Assembly: GCA_902635985.1 (NCBI GenBank)
Contig: CACPPZ010000003.1
Span: 19,614-83,613, forward strand
DNA: 64,000 nucleotides
DNA from: Paracoccaceae bacterium
Lineage (GTDB): Bacteria > Pseudomonadota > Alphaproteobacteria > Rhodobacterales > Rhodobacteraceae
Direction: 5' to 3'
Shown here piece by piece: positions 19,111 to 29,170 of this stretch (the first letter of the stretch is position 1; each line of letters opens with the position of its first letter). The translations under genes were made by a program, and so were the position numbers. The notes under the pieces were generated by a model that was not told the origin of the DNA, searched no databases, and was given only the letters and a program-made list of their open reading frames with translations.

Positions 19111-20277
19111 TTATTTATTCCTATTTACTAAAATAACCTCCTTGGGTCCCCTGAAGGCCCAACCTTGAAATTTAATTGGTTTTTTTAAATATAAATTGGA
19201 GAAATGTGAGAAAAATAAAGGTAGTGCTACTTCTGCGATCAGAGTTTTAGATATCCAAGCACCTGCACAGAAGTGAGGTCCAGCACCAAATGAAATCGAT
19301 GGGCCATTATCTCGTGAGATGTCGAAGTAATCTGGGTTCTGAAATATAGCCTCGTCCCGATTTGCAGACCCGAACATGAAAAAGATCATGTCATTTTCAT
19401 AAAACTCAACATTTTTATAGATAAAATTTTTGGCTATTCGTCTGGGAGACATACCAATTGGAGACATCCACCGTGAATATTCCTCGAATGCTTGCAGCCA
19501 CGTTTTGGAGCCTGATATTATTGATTCCAGCTGGGAATGATTTTCTAGTAAGGTTCCAATTGTTCCCGCAATAGCATCACGCGGTTCATTTTGACCTCCA
19601 GAGATAGCAAGTTTTATATTCGCTCGTATTGCATCCATAGATAATCCCGCCTTTAGTTGACTGGAAAGCAAAGACGGTGCGTTATGTAGTTTAGGGTCTT
19701 TCAACTGTGCATCGATGTGCAGATCAATCGATCGAGTACAATCTTCACAATTTTTTGTTACGACGGGGTCGCTGATGTAGTTAGAGCAACCGTCTATCAT
19801 CCCTTGGCTCACCCGATCCATTTCAATCCATTTCATCTTGCTCAAACCGGTGATAAGTTTCAAAGCTTCCGCTGATACTTGTGTTGAGAATTCAGAAACA
19901 ATCTCTAATTCTTTTTTGTTACCAATTTTTTTTATAATTTTAGTAGTTTTTTCAACAAACTGGTCCTTCCAAAAATTTTTAACTATTTTGGGAGAGACTG
20001 TTGGGAAAATTGCTTTTCTCTCATTAATGTGGGCATCTCCGTCTTTTCGCATCATATTCTGCCCCATGAGCTTAGTCATTAATCCATTCGGCTGCACAGA
20101 TGAAAATACTTCCACATTCTTTTCACAGATGAAAATATCCTGATGCTTTGAGAACAGCGTTGCATTAAGCTGTGGCACAAAAGTAATTGGTGAGTTTGTT
20201 CGAAAAAAACCTAGGATTGGATATGGATTACTTTCAAAGGTCTTAAGATCAATATCTTGAACGGGTGCAGAACTCAT
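19111..20277 (-). CDS. Cytochrome P450
   Basis: Heme motif SFGAGPHFCAGAWISK; ISGGQNEPRDAIAGT in the I-helix; YSRWMSP...RIAKNF. Confidence 0.9.
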   Translation of the reverse strand: MSSAPVQDIDLKTFESNPYPILGFFRTNSPITFVPQLNATLFSKHQDIFICEKNVEVFSSVQPNGLMTKLMGQNMMRKDGDAHINERKAIFPTVSPKIVKNFWKDQFVEKTTKIIKKIGNKKELEIVSEFSTQVSAEALKLITGLSKMKWIEMDRVSQGMIDGCSNYISDPVVTKNCEDCTRSIDLHIDAQLKDPKLHNAPSLLSSQLKAGLSMDAIRANIKLAISGGQNEPRDAIAGTIGTLLENHSQLESIISGSKTWLQAFEEYSRWMSPIGMSPRRIAKNFIYKNVEFYENDMIFFMFGSANRDEAIFQNPDYFDISRDNGPSISFGAGPHFCAGAWISKTLIAEVALPLFFSHFSNLYLKKPIKFQGWAFRGPKEVILVNRNK

Positions 20278-20298
20278 AGGAGTTCCTTAAAATATCTT

Positions 20299-20538
20299 TC
20301 AATAACCAAATTCATTAGAACATTCCTCGTAAGATAAGTTTGGTTTGTATTCTTTACACCAAGCAAGTCCTTCAGCATCCTCTGTTGCAGGGTTTTCAAT
20401 TTTTAAAATACTTATTGCAACCCATATAAAGGTTAAAAGAAAGATTAACCTAACTGGACGAAAGATTAACTTTATCATCCACCAAATCATTTTTTTACCT
20501 TGGATTATTTTGTGAAAAAAGCCAGACTTATGTTTCAA
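20299..20538 (-). CDS. Small single-TM hypothetical protein upstream of P450
   Basis: 79-aa ORF, TM segment LIFRPVRLIFLLTFIWVAISIL, only 21 bp before the P450 start on the same strand; actual start may be internal. Confidence 0.5.
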   Translation of the reverse strand: MKHKSGFFHKIIQGKKMIWWMIKLIFRPVRLIFLLTFIWVAISILKIENPATEDAEGLAWCKEYKPNLSYEECSNEFGY

Positions 20539-20610
20539 TTGAGTGTGAATAGATTTGGAACTTAGTCAAACGGTTAGTGAATATTAATTCGTTTATTAGG
20601 GGGTAATTCA

Positions 20611-21849
20611 GTGAAAACAGCAATAGTAGCTGGAGCAGGGATAGTTGGTGTGTCAGCCGCCATATGGTTACAAAGATTTGGTTACCAGGTAAAATTGATT
20701 GATCGCACTGGCCCAGCGTCTGGCACCTCTTATGGGAACGCTGGTGTTTTGGCCTCAGGTTCTATTATTCCCGTAACAACTCCAGGCTTAATTTCTAAGT
20801 CGCCGAGAATGTTACTGGATCCGAATAAGCCACTTTTCCTAAAATACTCATATTTACCCCGCTTAATGCCTTTTCTTTTTAAATATCTAAGGCATACAAA
20901 TATTGAGCATGTTGAGACTTATGCTGCTGCAATGTCTCAATTGTTGTATGATACCGTAGACCAGCATAAATCTTTAGCAAAGGGAACTGGAGCGGAAAAA
21001 TATATCCAAACTACTGATTATTTGTTTGGCTATGATACAGAAGAAGCTTTCGAGAAAGATCGTTTCGCATGGGACATACGTAGTAAATTCAAGCATGATT
21101 TTGATATTTTAAAAGGGGAAGCACTACAAAGCGTTGATCCAATCTATAAAGATGCATTCAAAGTGATAGTGGTTAACCGTAACCATGGTAAAATTAGTGA
21201 TCCTGGCGAATATATAAAAGAACTTGCAAAATATTTTGAGAATAATAACGGAGAAATAGTTCAAGCGAATATAAAAAGTTTTCAGCAAAAAGATTCAATG
21301 ATCGTTGGTTTGGAGACGGACAATGGAGTGCATAAGGCAGACCATGTAATTTTTACACTAGGACCATGGTCTGGAGGTTTATCTAAAAGGCTTGGTCTCA
21401 ATATACCTTTTGAAAGTGAACGCGGGTACCATATTGAGCTTATAAACCCCTCAAAAATGCCCCAAAATTCAATGATGGTTTCCTCTGGAAAATTTGTGGT
21501 AACTCCGATGGATGGGAGAATTAGATTAGCTGGACTTGTAGAATTCGGTGGATTGAAGGCTGGAGCATCTAAAGCACCGGTAGAGTTATTAAAGAAAAAT
21601 GCTCAAAAACTTTTTGCTGATATACAATATGATCATATTACAGAGTGGTTGGGTCATCGTCCAACAACAGCTAATAGTCTTCCGTTAATAGGTCGAGTCA
21701 AAAACTTTAAAAATGTATTTGTTGGATTTGGGCATCAGCATGTGGGCTTGACAGGTGGTGCTAAAACAGGTCGTATCATAGCTCAGTTGCTAGATGAACG
21801 AGAGCCAAATATTCAATTATCGTTTTTTGACCCAAATGAATATGCCTAA
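20611..21849 (+). CDS. FAD-dependent oxidoreductase, DadA-like (paralog of 6786-8027)
   Basis: GTG start with gggg upstream; AIVAGAGIVGVSAAIWLQRFGYQVKLIDRTGPASGTSYGNAGVLASGSI. Confidence 0.88.
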   Translation: MKTAIVAGAGIVGVSAAIWLQRFGYQVKLIDRTGPASGTSYGNAGVLASGSIIPVTTPGLISKSPRMLLDPNKPLFLKYSYLPRLMPFLFKYLRHTNIEHVETYAAAMSQLLYDTVDQHKSLAKGTGAEKYIQTTDYLFGYDTEEAFEKDRFAWDIRSKFKHDFDILKGEALQSVDPIYKDAFKVIVVNRNHGKISDPGEYIKELAKYFENNNGEIVQANIKSFQQKDSMIVGLETDNGVHKADHVIFTLGPWSGGLSKRLGLNIPFESERGYHIELINPSKMPQNSMMVSSGKFVVTPMDGRIRLAGLVEFGGLKAGASKAPVELLKKNAQKLFADIQYDHITEWLGHRPTTANSLPLIGRVKNFKNVFVGFGHQHVGLTGGAKTGRIIAQLLDEREPNIQLSFFDPNEYA

Positions 21850-21884
21850 GCGATCTGCAACATAACAAAAATTGGGAGGAATTA

Positions 21885-22856
21885 ATGGAAATTAAGAATT
21901 TAGCCGCTGCTGTTGTTTGCGGTACATTTATAGCAGGTGCCTCAATAGCAGAGGACTGGGATATGCCAATGGCCTATTCCGCCACCAACTTTCATTCAGA
22001 AATGGGCGTAGTTTTTGCTGACAAAGTCCGCGATTATACCAGCGGAGGGATAAATATTACGGTTCATCCTGGTGGATCCTTGTTTAAGGGCGGTGAGATA
22101 AAAAGAGCCATACAAACGGGGCAAGCCCCTATTGGCGAACGGTTTATGTCAGCTCATGCTAATGAAGCTCCGCTTTTGGGATGGGATAACCTGCCGTTTC
22201 TTGCCACGACTTATGAAGCTAACAATAAGCTATGGGCAGCCGCCAAGGATAAAGTAAATTCACAATTATCCGATTTGAACCTCGTGGCTCTTTATACGTG
22301 CCCATGGCCAGGCCAAGGTTTTTATTTCAACAAAGCGGTTAATTCCTCAAAAGATACCCAGGGTGTGAAGTTTCGCTCTTACAACTCTGCAACCGCGACT
22401 TTTGCCGAAGAGTTAGGAATGGTTCCAGTGCAAGTTGAGGCTGCTGAACTTTCGCAGGCATTGGCGACTGGAGTGGCAGAATCATTTATTTCATCTGGAT
22501 CTACCGGATACGATAGAAAGGTATGGGAGCATTTATCACACTATTATAAAGTTAATGCTTGGTTACCTCGTAACTACGTAATGGTTAATAAGGGTGTTTG
22601 GGAAGGTTTGAATTCTGATATGAGGGGCGCCATCCAAAAAGCTGCAGATGAAACTGGAGCAGCATGCTCTGCTAAATCTGCTGAATTAGCGAATTGGTAT
22701 TTTGAGCAGCTTGAAGCAAATGGAATGGCTGTAGAAGATGCAAGTCCAGAATTTTTGGCTGAACTCCAGGCGATTGGAGCAAAGATGACTTCAGATTGGT
22801 TGGCATCAGCGGGAGCAGATGGTCAAGCAATACTGGATGCTTACAAATCAAATTAA
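21885..22856 (+). CDS. TRAP transporter substrate-binding protein (DctP family)
   Basis: Signal peptide, FHSEMGVVFADKVRDYTSGGINITVHPGGSLFKGGEIKRAIQTGQAPIGE; followed by DctQ and DctM. Confidence 0.92.
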   Translation: MEIKNLAAAVVCGTFIAGASIAEDWDMPMAYSATNFHSEMGVVFADKVRDYTSGGINITVHPGGSLFKGGEIKRAIQTGQAPIGERFMSAHANEAPLLGWDNLPFLATTYEANNKLWAAAKDKVNSQLSDLNLVALYTCPWPGQGFYFNKAVNSSKDTQGVKFRSYNSATATFAEELGMVPVQVEAAELSQALATGVAESFISSGSTGYDRKVWEHLSHYYKVNAWLPRNYVMVNKGVWEGLNSDMRGAIQKAADETGAACSAKSAELANWYFEQLEANGMAVEDASPEFLAELQAIGAKMTSDWLASAGADGQAILDAYKSN

Positions 22857-22869
22857 GCTAATATAAATT

Positions 22870-22893
22870 GCCCCGCTAAATGCGGGGCATTTT
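22870..22893 (+). terminator. Intra-operon hairpin between dctP and dctQ
   Basis: GCCCCGC-TAAAT-GCGGGGC followed by ATTTT. Confidence 0.75.
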
Positions 22894-22908
22894 AAAAGGA
22901 GGCAGAAA

Positions 22909-23622
22909 ATGAGAGATTGGCAGCCTTTATTTGGGCTCCCTTTGTGGTTCTGGCTCTTTATCTTGCCAACGCTATTTGCGCTCTTTTGTCTTTTTTATCC
23001 TACTAAAGCAAAAAGATTAATGTCTCCAATTTGGCCGTTATTGGATAAAGTCTATTTGGGGTTTGGTATTTTGTCTGCAATTTTTATGATTGTAATTCTA
23101 CTTTTGATTGTTGGTCAGATGGTTGCGCGTTGGACTAATACGATCTTTCCCGGAGGAACAGAGTTTGCTGGATATGCGATGGCATGTACATCCTTTTTTG
23201 CTCTGGCTTTCGCCTTAACCCAGGGTTCCCATATTCGTGTCTCTATTTTTCTCAATATAAACAATTTTTTAAAGTTTTGGTTAGATGCATTTGCTATGCT
23301 TGTTTCGGCTTGGACTGCTACATACTTTGCGCGATATGCAGTCAAAACAAATTTTCTATCTGAAATTTTGAACGATAGGACACAAGGCTTAGATCAAGTT
23401 CCTGAATGGTTGCTTTCTATTTTTTCTATGATTGGTCAATGGCCTTGGGAGTGGGGCACAACTTGGTCAAAAACGACCTCTGAATTGGTTTATACACCTG
23501 TATGGCTTCCACAAATAGCAATGTCCGTGGGAACAATTTTGCTAGCGGTTGCAATTTGGGATCACCTTTTTCGTTTACTGGCTTACAGAGAAACGCGTAT
23601 TTTTCGGGAAGCAATAGAATGA
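22909..23622 (+). CDS. TRAP transporter small permease (DctQ family)
   Basis: Four-TM protein, GGTEFAGYAMACTSFFALAFALTQGSHIRVSIF. Confidence 0.88.
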   Translation: MRDWQPLFGLPLWFWLFILPTLFALFCLFYPTKAKRLMSPIWPLLDKVYLGFGILSAIFMIVILLLIVGQMVARWTNTIFPGGTEFAGYAMACTSFFALAFALTQGSHIRVSIFLNINNFLKFWLDAFAMLVSAWTATYFARYAVKTNFLSEILNDRTQGLDQVPEWLLSIFSMIGQWPWEWGTTWSKTTSELVYTPVWLPQIAMSVGTILLAVAIWDHLFRLLAYRETRIFREAIE

Positions 23623-24926
23623 CAGAACTTTATGCCATAATCATTTTTTTGTTCGTTTTATTTCTGCTTCTAGGCAGCTCTGTTTGGGTTGGGTTGGCGC
23701 TAATGGGTGTCGCTTGGGTGGGTATGGAACTATTCACAACCCGCCCAGCTGGCGATGCAATGATTACTACCATTTGGACGGGAGCAAGTAGTTGGACCCT
23801 TACGGCTTTACCACTTTTTATTTGGATGGGGGAAATACTATTTCGAACAAGATTGTCAGAAGATATGTTTCGAGGACTATCGCCCTGGATGCGGTTTTTA
23901 CCTGGCGGCTTACTGCATACAAATATAGCAGGATGTACCATATTTGCTGCGGTTTCTGGATCTTCTGCTGCAACTTTAAATATGGTAGGAAAAATGTCTA
24001 TCCCTGAACTTCGTAGTAGGGGATATCCAGAATACATGATTATTGGTACGTTGGCAGGAGCGGCGACACTCGGCCTAATGATACCACCTTCCTTAACTTT
24101 GATTGTTTATGGTGTAACAATTAATGAGAGTATAACTAAATTGTTTATGGCTGGTGTTTTCCCGGGACTAGTTCTGGCCGGTTTATTTATGACATACATA
24201 GTTTTTTGGCATTTTTTTGGAACCGGCGATCGGCCACAAAAAGAGCCCTCTATGTCTTTTTCTAAGATGATAAAGGAAAGTCTATTTCTTGTGCCAGTAA
24301 TGGGTTTGGTCGGTGTTGTCATAGGGTCAATGTATTTAGGATTTGCTACGGCTACAGAAGCTGCCGCAGTTGGAGTAGTTGGAGCATTGATATTGTCGGC
24401 AGCCCAGGGGTCTCTTAATTGGTCAACATTTTCAGTTAGCCTTATGGGAGCCACTAAGACATCTGCCATGATTGCCTTAATTCTCATGGGTGCTGCATTT
24501 TTATCCTTATCTATGGGCTTCACCGGTTTGCCAAGAGCCATGGCCGAGCTAATAGAGAGTTATAATTTATCACCGGTAGCTCTGATTGCAGTGCTTACAG
24601 TTTTTTATTTAATTCTGGGTATGTTTATGGATGGGTTATCATCTGTTGTTCTCACTATGGCAATAGTGGAGCCAATGATCAGGACAGCTGGAATTGATCT
24701 GATTTGGTTTGGTATTTTCTTAGTTGTTGTAATCGAAACAGCGCAGGTTACTCCCCCAATCGGTTTTAACCTTTTTGTTTTGCAGGGTATGACGAAACAT
24801 GAAATTGGTTACATTGCTAAGACCGCTATTCCAATGGTCGCGTTAATGTTGTTAATGGTTGTGATCTTAGTCATTTTTCCAGAGTTAGCTACATGGCTAC
24901 CAGAAAATATACGTCAGCGGAATTAA
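23619..24926 (+). CDS. TRAP transporter large permease (DctM family)
   Basis: ORF track extends to 23502, but ATG at 23619 (MTELYAIIIFLFVLFLLLG) overlaps the dctQ stop and fits DctM N-termini; GSSAATLNMVGKMSIPELRSRGYPEYMIIGTLAGAATLGLMIPPS. Confidence 0.92.
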   Translation: MTELYAIIIFLFVLFLLLGSSVWVGLALMGVAWVGMELFTTRPAGDAMITTIWTGASSWTLTALPLFIWMGEILFRTRLSEDMFRGLSPWMRFLPGGLLHTNIAGCTIFAAVSGSSAATLNMVGKMSIPELRSRGYPEYMIIGTLAGAATLGLMIPPSLTLIVYGVTINESITKLFMAGVFPGLVLAGLFMTYIVFWHFFGTGDRPQKEPSMSFSKMIKESLFLVPVMGLVGVVIGSMYLGFATATEAAAVGVVGALILSAAQGSLNWSTFSVSLMGATKTSAMIALILMGAAFLSLSMGFTGLPRAMAELIESYNLSPVALIAVLTVFYLILGMFMDGLSSVVLTMAIVEPMIRTAGIDLIWFGIFLVVVIETAQVTPPIGFNLFVLQGMTKHEIGYIAKTAIPMVALMLLMVVILVIFPELATWLPENIRQRN

Positions 24927-24930
24927 AGTC

Positions 24931-25599
24931 TTGGGTCGTGTCAGTATACTCCAGCTTGATACAAAATTTTTGCGAATTCCTGGCGATATTGGATGTAAGA
25001 AAACATTTATTGAACCACCTCAGCATTTAATAGTCGAGGGCGCTACAGCAAATAAGGTAGTGACATCTCGACCGGAAAATATTGATATCACTCCCTTTTT
25101 GGACGCCGCGCAATCTGCGACAGGTGATATGCTGATAACTTCGTGTGGTTTCTTAGCTCCATTTCAGAAAGAACTTCAAGAAAACTTAGATATTCCTGTT
25201 GTGGTATCATCAATTAATCAACTGGCTGATATGAGTAAAATTTATTCGCCTGAGCAAGTTGTAATTTTAACTATTGCTGCAGATAAACTCTGTACCAAGC
25301 ATTTGCCGAGAGCACTTTGGAAGTTTTCTAAGTGCATATGTGGCCTGGGAAATTCCAGTTATTTTCACAAAGTTATCTTTGAAGACATGGTGATGTTTGA
25401 TGAGGCAAAAGTAGCAGGTGAATTGCTTACAGTTTTTAAGCATGCTTGTAATGAAAATACGCGAGCTCTGTTGCTGGAATGCACAAATATGCCGCCATAC
25501 AAGCCAAATTTGAAACAATTTAAAGATATTAAGATCTTTGATATTTTGTCCGCAATTGAAACGCTATTACCGAACACGGTAAACCCGGCCTATTTGTAA
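24931..25599 (+). CDS. Aspartate/glutamate racemase-like protein
   Basis: Two-Cys arrangement: LITSCGFLAPFQ and LLECTNMPPYKP; TTG start 5 bp after dctM. Confidence 0.7.
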   Translation: MGRVSILQLDTKFLRIPGDIGCKKTFIEPPQHLIVEGATANKVVTSRPENIDITPFLDAAQSATGDMLITSCGFLAPFQKELQENLDIPVVVSSINQLADMSKIYSPEQVVILTIAADKLCTKHLPRALWKFSKCICGLGNSSYFHKVIFEDMVMFDEAKVAGELLTVFKHACNENTRALLLECTNMPPYKPNLKQFKDIKIFDILSAIETLLPNTVNPAYL

Positions 25600-25673
25600 A
25601 ACCGATATATTTTATTGTGCCACAATTAAAATAATATACGCTCCATTAAATTAATAGTTGAGCTTGAAATCTT

Positions 25674-26789
25674 ATGATTAAAAACACTGAAGCAGCTGTT
25701 CTTTATGAAACAAATTCAGATCTAGTTGTGGAGAATTTAAATTTAGCGGCTCCAGGACCAAAAGAAGTTTTTGTTCAAATGGGAGCTGCCGGTGTTTGTC
25801 ATTCTGATGTTCATGTGATTAGTGGTCAGGCTAACCAGATAATGCCATGCGTTCTGGGCCATGAAGGTGCAGGTCTTGTCACTTCTATTGGGAAGGAAGT
25901 AAACAACGTGAGTGTGGGCGATCACGTTGTCCTCAGCTGGCTGCCATACTGCGGAAAATGTTATCAATGTGTTCGTGAGAAAACACATTTATGCAAAGCC
26001 TATCAAACGCCAGTTGGCAATGGAACACTATTGGATGGCTCTTGTCGATTTTCTAATTCAGAGGGGCCAGTTCGGCAGCTTGGTTCACTTGGATGTTGGT
26101 CTGAAAATGTTGTGGTACCTGAAGTATGTTGCGTGCCAGTAGATAAATCTATTCCCTTTGAAATTGCTGCGCTTCTTGGTTGTGCTGTAACGACTGGTGT
26201 TGGTGCTGTCTTAAATCGAGCCAAGGTGCAAAACGGGGAAACAGTAGTTGTAATAGGGGCGGGAGGTGTTGGTTTATCAGTAGTGATGGCGGCTAAATTT
26301 AAAGGAGCCTCACAAGTTATCTGTATTGATCAAAATATTAGTGCGCGAAACCTTGCAATAGAATTGGGTGCTACGGATTTTCTTGTTTCGAAGCAGAATG
26401 AAGATATTTCTAAAAAACTAATGGAGCTAACGGGTGTGGGTGCTGATCATGTATTTGAGGCAGTGGGTAAAAGAGAATTGCAATCTGATGCGATTGATTA
26501 TTGCTGTTCAGGTGGTACTGTAACTTTTGTCGGTTTGGACAGCGAGGACGCGACAATTAATCTAAAAACTACTGCCATAACTAGAGCAGAAAAAACAATA
26601 TCCGGTTCGATATATGGTTCTGCTTGCACCCACAGGGATTTTGCTCTTTATGGTGAAAAATTCCTTGAGGGAAAACTACCGATCGATTTAATGGTTAATC
26701 GGCGGTACCATCTCAGGGAGATAAATATTGCGCTCAGTGACATGTTGGAGGGAAAACCAGGAAGAGGCGTAATTGTTTTTGATCATTAA
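25674..26789 (+). CDS. Zinc-dependent alcohol dehydrogenase
   Basis: GVCHSDVHVI, LGHEGAGLVTSIG, CGKCYQCVREKTHLC, VVIGAGGVGLSVVMAAKFKGASQVICID. Confidence 0.9.
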   Translation: MIKNTEAAVLYETNSDLVVENLNLAAPGPKEVFVQMGAAGVCHSDVHVISGQANQIMPCVLGHEGAGLVTSIGKEVNNVSVGDHVVLSWLPYCGKCYQCVREKTHLCKAYQTPVGNGTLLDGSCRFSNSEGPVRQLGSLGCWSENVVVPEVCCVPVDKSIPFEIAALLGCAVTTGVGAVLNRAKVQNGETVVVIGAGGVGLSVVMAAKFKGASQVICIDQNISARNLAIELGATDFLVSKQNEDISKKLMELTGVGADHVFEAVGKRELQSDAIDYCCSGGTVTFVGLDSEDATINLKTTAITRAEKTISGSIYGSACTHRDFALYGEKFLEGKLPIDLMVNRRYHLREINIALSDMLEGKPGRGVIVFDH

Positions 26790-26817
26790 ATTTGGGCAGA
26801 GAGTGAGGCCATAAAAG

Positions 26818-28044
26818 TTGAACTTCTTTGATCATATAATTGTTGGTGGTGGCATTTTGGGTGCATCAATTGCCTATCATATTTCTAAAAAGTCAAATGA
26901 TACTATTCTGGTATTAGAAAGAAATGACTTTGCAAGTGGTGCCTCTAGTCGCTCCGCTGGATTAGTGCTGCAGGGATCTACTAAAAAGTCAAATATCCCT
27001 TTAGCAAAAAAAACTGTCGAAGTGATTTCGCAATTAGAGCAGGAGCTCGGAGAGACTGTAGAGTATCATAAAACGGGAAGTTTGCGCTTAGCGTCATCTA
27101 AAGAAAGAGTTTCTGAATTGAATTCTATGATCGAGACGGCGTCTCTTTTCGATGTAGATGTGTCAGTACCGAATGATCGAGATATAAATAAAATGGCCCC
27201 TTGGTTGAATCAAGAAGAAATTCAACAGGCTGCATTTTTCCCTTCAGATGGCTATCTCGATAGCTATCGTCTGACCTGGCATTATCTCAAAGCGGCAAAG
27301 AATAATGGTGTTAAGTTCAGTTCCAACTTAGCCGCCACAGAGGTCATAATTGATAGATCTAAAATTTGTGGAATTGATACTGCGGATGGAAAAATTTTTT
27401 CCCCTAATTTGATACTTGCTGGGGGTGTTTGGACCTCCTTATTTGCATCTACGATCAAGGTGCCAATTGCTACGGCTCCCGTTCGTAGCCATTACTGGCT
27501 AACTGAGCCCGATCCTGATTATGGTAGTGCGGGTTCAATTACAATTATGCCTGATGTTTCTGCGTATACACGTCCAGAATTGGGAGGCTTATTGCTTGGT
27601 GTTCAGGAGAATGAATGTGCCGTTTTTGATGCAAGAAAACTACCAGAGGACTTACAATATTTCTCTCCCACGCTTGGCGAAGATCACTGGGACATATTAC
27701 TGAATTCTTACTCTGATCTTTCTCGGTTTTTCCCCAAAATAGAAAGTGCAAATTTTTCTAGCTATATCAGTGGTCTCTCTTCATATACTCCAGATGGAGA
27801 AATTATTTTAGGTCCTATTGCAGAAATTGATGGGTTATATGTAGCAGCTGGGGACTGTGGTTCGGGTGTTAGTTTGTCCGGCGGAATAGGATCTATTATT
27901 TCTGAAATTATTTTAGACGGTAAATCTGATCTTTATAGTTCGTCATTTAAGCCTAATAGGTTCGGTAAGGTTGATCCATTTGATGAAGACTTCTTAAATA
28001 AATGTGCGATGGCTAGATCAAAAAAATCAAGAAAAATGAAATAA
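26818..28044 (+). CDS. FAD-dependent oxidoreductase (DAO family)
   Basis: TTG start; HIIVGGGILGASIAYHISKKSND; GLSSYTPDGEIILGPIAEIDGLYVAAGDCGSGVSLSGGIG. Confidence 0.85.
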   Translation: MNFFDHIIVGGGILGASIAYHISKKSNDTILVLERNDFASGASSRSAGLVLQGSTKKSNIPLAKKTVEVISQLEQELGETVEYHKTGSLRLASSKERVSELNSMIETASLFDVDVSVPNDRDINKMAPWLNQEEIQQAAFFPSDGYLDSYRLTWHYLKAAKNNGVKFSSNLAATEVIIDRSKICGIDTADGKIFSPNLILAGGVWTSLFASTIKVPIATAPVRSHYWLTEPDPDYGSAGSITIMPDVSAYTRPELGGLLLGVQENECAVFDARKLPEDLQYFSPTLGEDHWDILLNSYSDLSRFFPKIESANFSSYISGLSSYTPDGEIILGPIAEIDGLYVAAGDCGSGVSLSGGIGSIISEIILDGKSDLYSSSFKPNRFGKVDPFDEDFLNKCAMARSKKSRKMK

Positions 28045-28141
28045 TTTTTTTTTTTGTTACAGAATCATGCGATCATATCCTAATCTTTAGAATATTACGC
28101 ATTTTGAAGAATAAACAACTAAACCACATTGGGGGTACAAA

Positions 28142-29161
28142 ATGAAATTTAACTTTGGATTTTTTAAATCGTTAACGGTTGGATCATTGTTAGCTACATC
28201 CGTATTTGCGGATACAGAGCTCACTGTTTACACTGCTGTAGAGGCTGAAGATCTTTCTAGATATGCTGCTAAATTTAACGAAAGTCATCCAGATATTAAA
28301 ATTAACTGGGTTAGAGATTCTACAGGGATTATAACAGCAAAACTATTGGCTGAAAAAAACAATCCGCAAGCGGATGTTGTCTGGGGTCTGGCAGGTACTT
28401 CGCTGCTTCTGCTCAAATCAGAGGGAATGTTAGAGCCTTACGCTCCAGCTGGTGTAGAAAAGTTGGATAGTAAATTTGTTGATGGTGATAATCCACCTGC
28501 TTGGGTTGGAATGGATGCATGGGTTGCTGCAGTTTGCTATAATACTGTCGAGGCGGGAAAAGCTGGACTAACACCACCAACCTCTTGGAAAGATTTGACG
28601 GATGCTCAGTACGCAGGCCATTTGATTATGCCAAATCCAAACTCATCTGGCACAGGATTTCTAGATGTATCTAGTTGGCTTCAGTTGTTTGGCGAAGAAG
28701 GTGGTTGGGAGTATATGGATGCCCTTCATGAAAATATCGCAAGGTATACTCACTCAGGCTCAAAGCCCTGTAAATTAGCCGCTGCTGGGGAAATTCCAAT
28801 TGGGATTTCATTTGCTTTCCGCGGTGCGAAATCGAAGGCAGCTGGTGCTCCATTAGACATTATTGTTCCGTCTGAAGGGGTTGGTTGGGATATGGAAGCT
28901 ACCGCTATTGTCGCTGGAACATCTAAACTGGAAGCGGCACAGAAGCTTGTAGATTTTTCAGTAACCAAGGAAGCTAATGAAATGTACAACCAAGGTTATG
29001 CAGTTGTTGCCTATCCTGGCGTAGCAAAACCGGTTGAGCATTTTCCTGAAGGATTAATTGAGGCGATGATTCCGAATGATTTCGAATTTGCGGCAAACAA
29101 TAGAGCGCGTATTTTGAAAGAATGGCAGTCACGCTACGACGGCAAGTCTGATCCTAAATAA
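28142..29161 (+). CDS. ABC transporter substrate-binding protein, 2-aminoethylphosphonate type (AepX/PhnS2-like)
   Basis: LTVYTAVEAEDLSRY..., WVRDSTGIITAKLLAEKNNPQADVVWGLAGTSLLLL, NPNSSGTGFLDVSSWLQLFGEEGGWEYMDALHENIARYTHSGSKPCKLAAAGE match the AEP-binding family as I recall it. Confidence 0.78.
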   Translation: MKFNFGFFKSLTVGSLLATSVFADTELTVYTAVEAEDLSRYAAKFNESHPDIKINWVRDSTGIITAKLLAEKNNPQADVVWGLAGTSLLLLKSEGMLEPYAPAGVEKLDSKFVDGDNPPAWVGMDAWVAAVCYNTVEAGKAGLTPPTSWKDLTDAQYAGHLIMPNPNSSGTGFLDVSSWLQLFGEEGGWEYMDALHENIARYTHSGSKPCKLAAAGEIPIGISFAFRGAKSKAAGAPLDIIVPSEGVGWDMEATAIVAGTSKLEAAQKLVDFSVTKEANEMYNQGYAVVAYPGVAKPVEHFPEGLIEAMIPNDFEFAANNRARILKEWQSRYDGKSDPK

Positions 29162-29170
29162 TAAATTTTA

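Noticed and set aside
23502-23618. N-terminal extension of the DctM ORF (MASTNSNVRGNNFASG...)
   Set aside because: Overlaps dctQ coding sequence in another frame; DctM N-terminus fits ATG at 23619.
28045-28060. Poly-T tract after the DAO gene as a terminator
   Set aside because: No stable GC-rich hairpin precedes the T-run.
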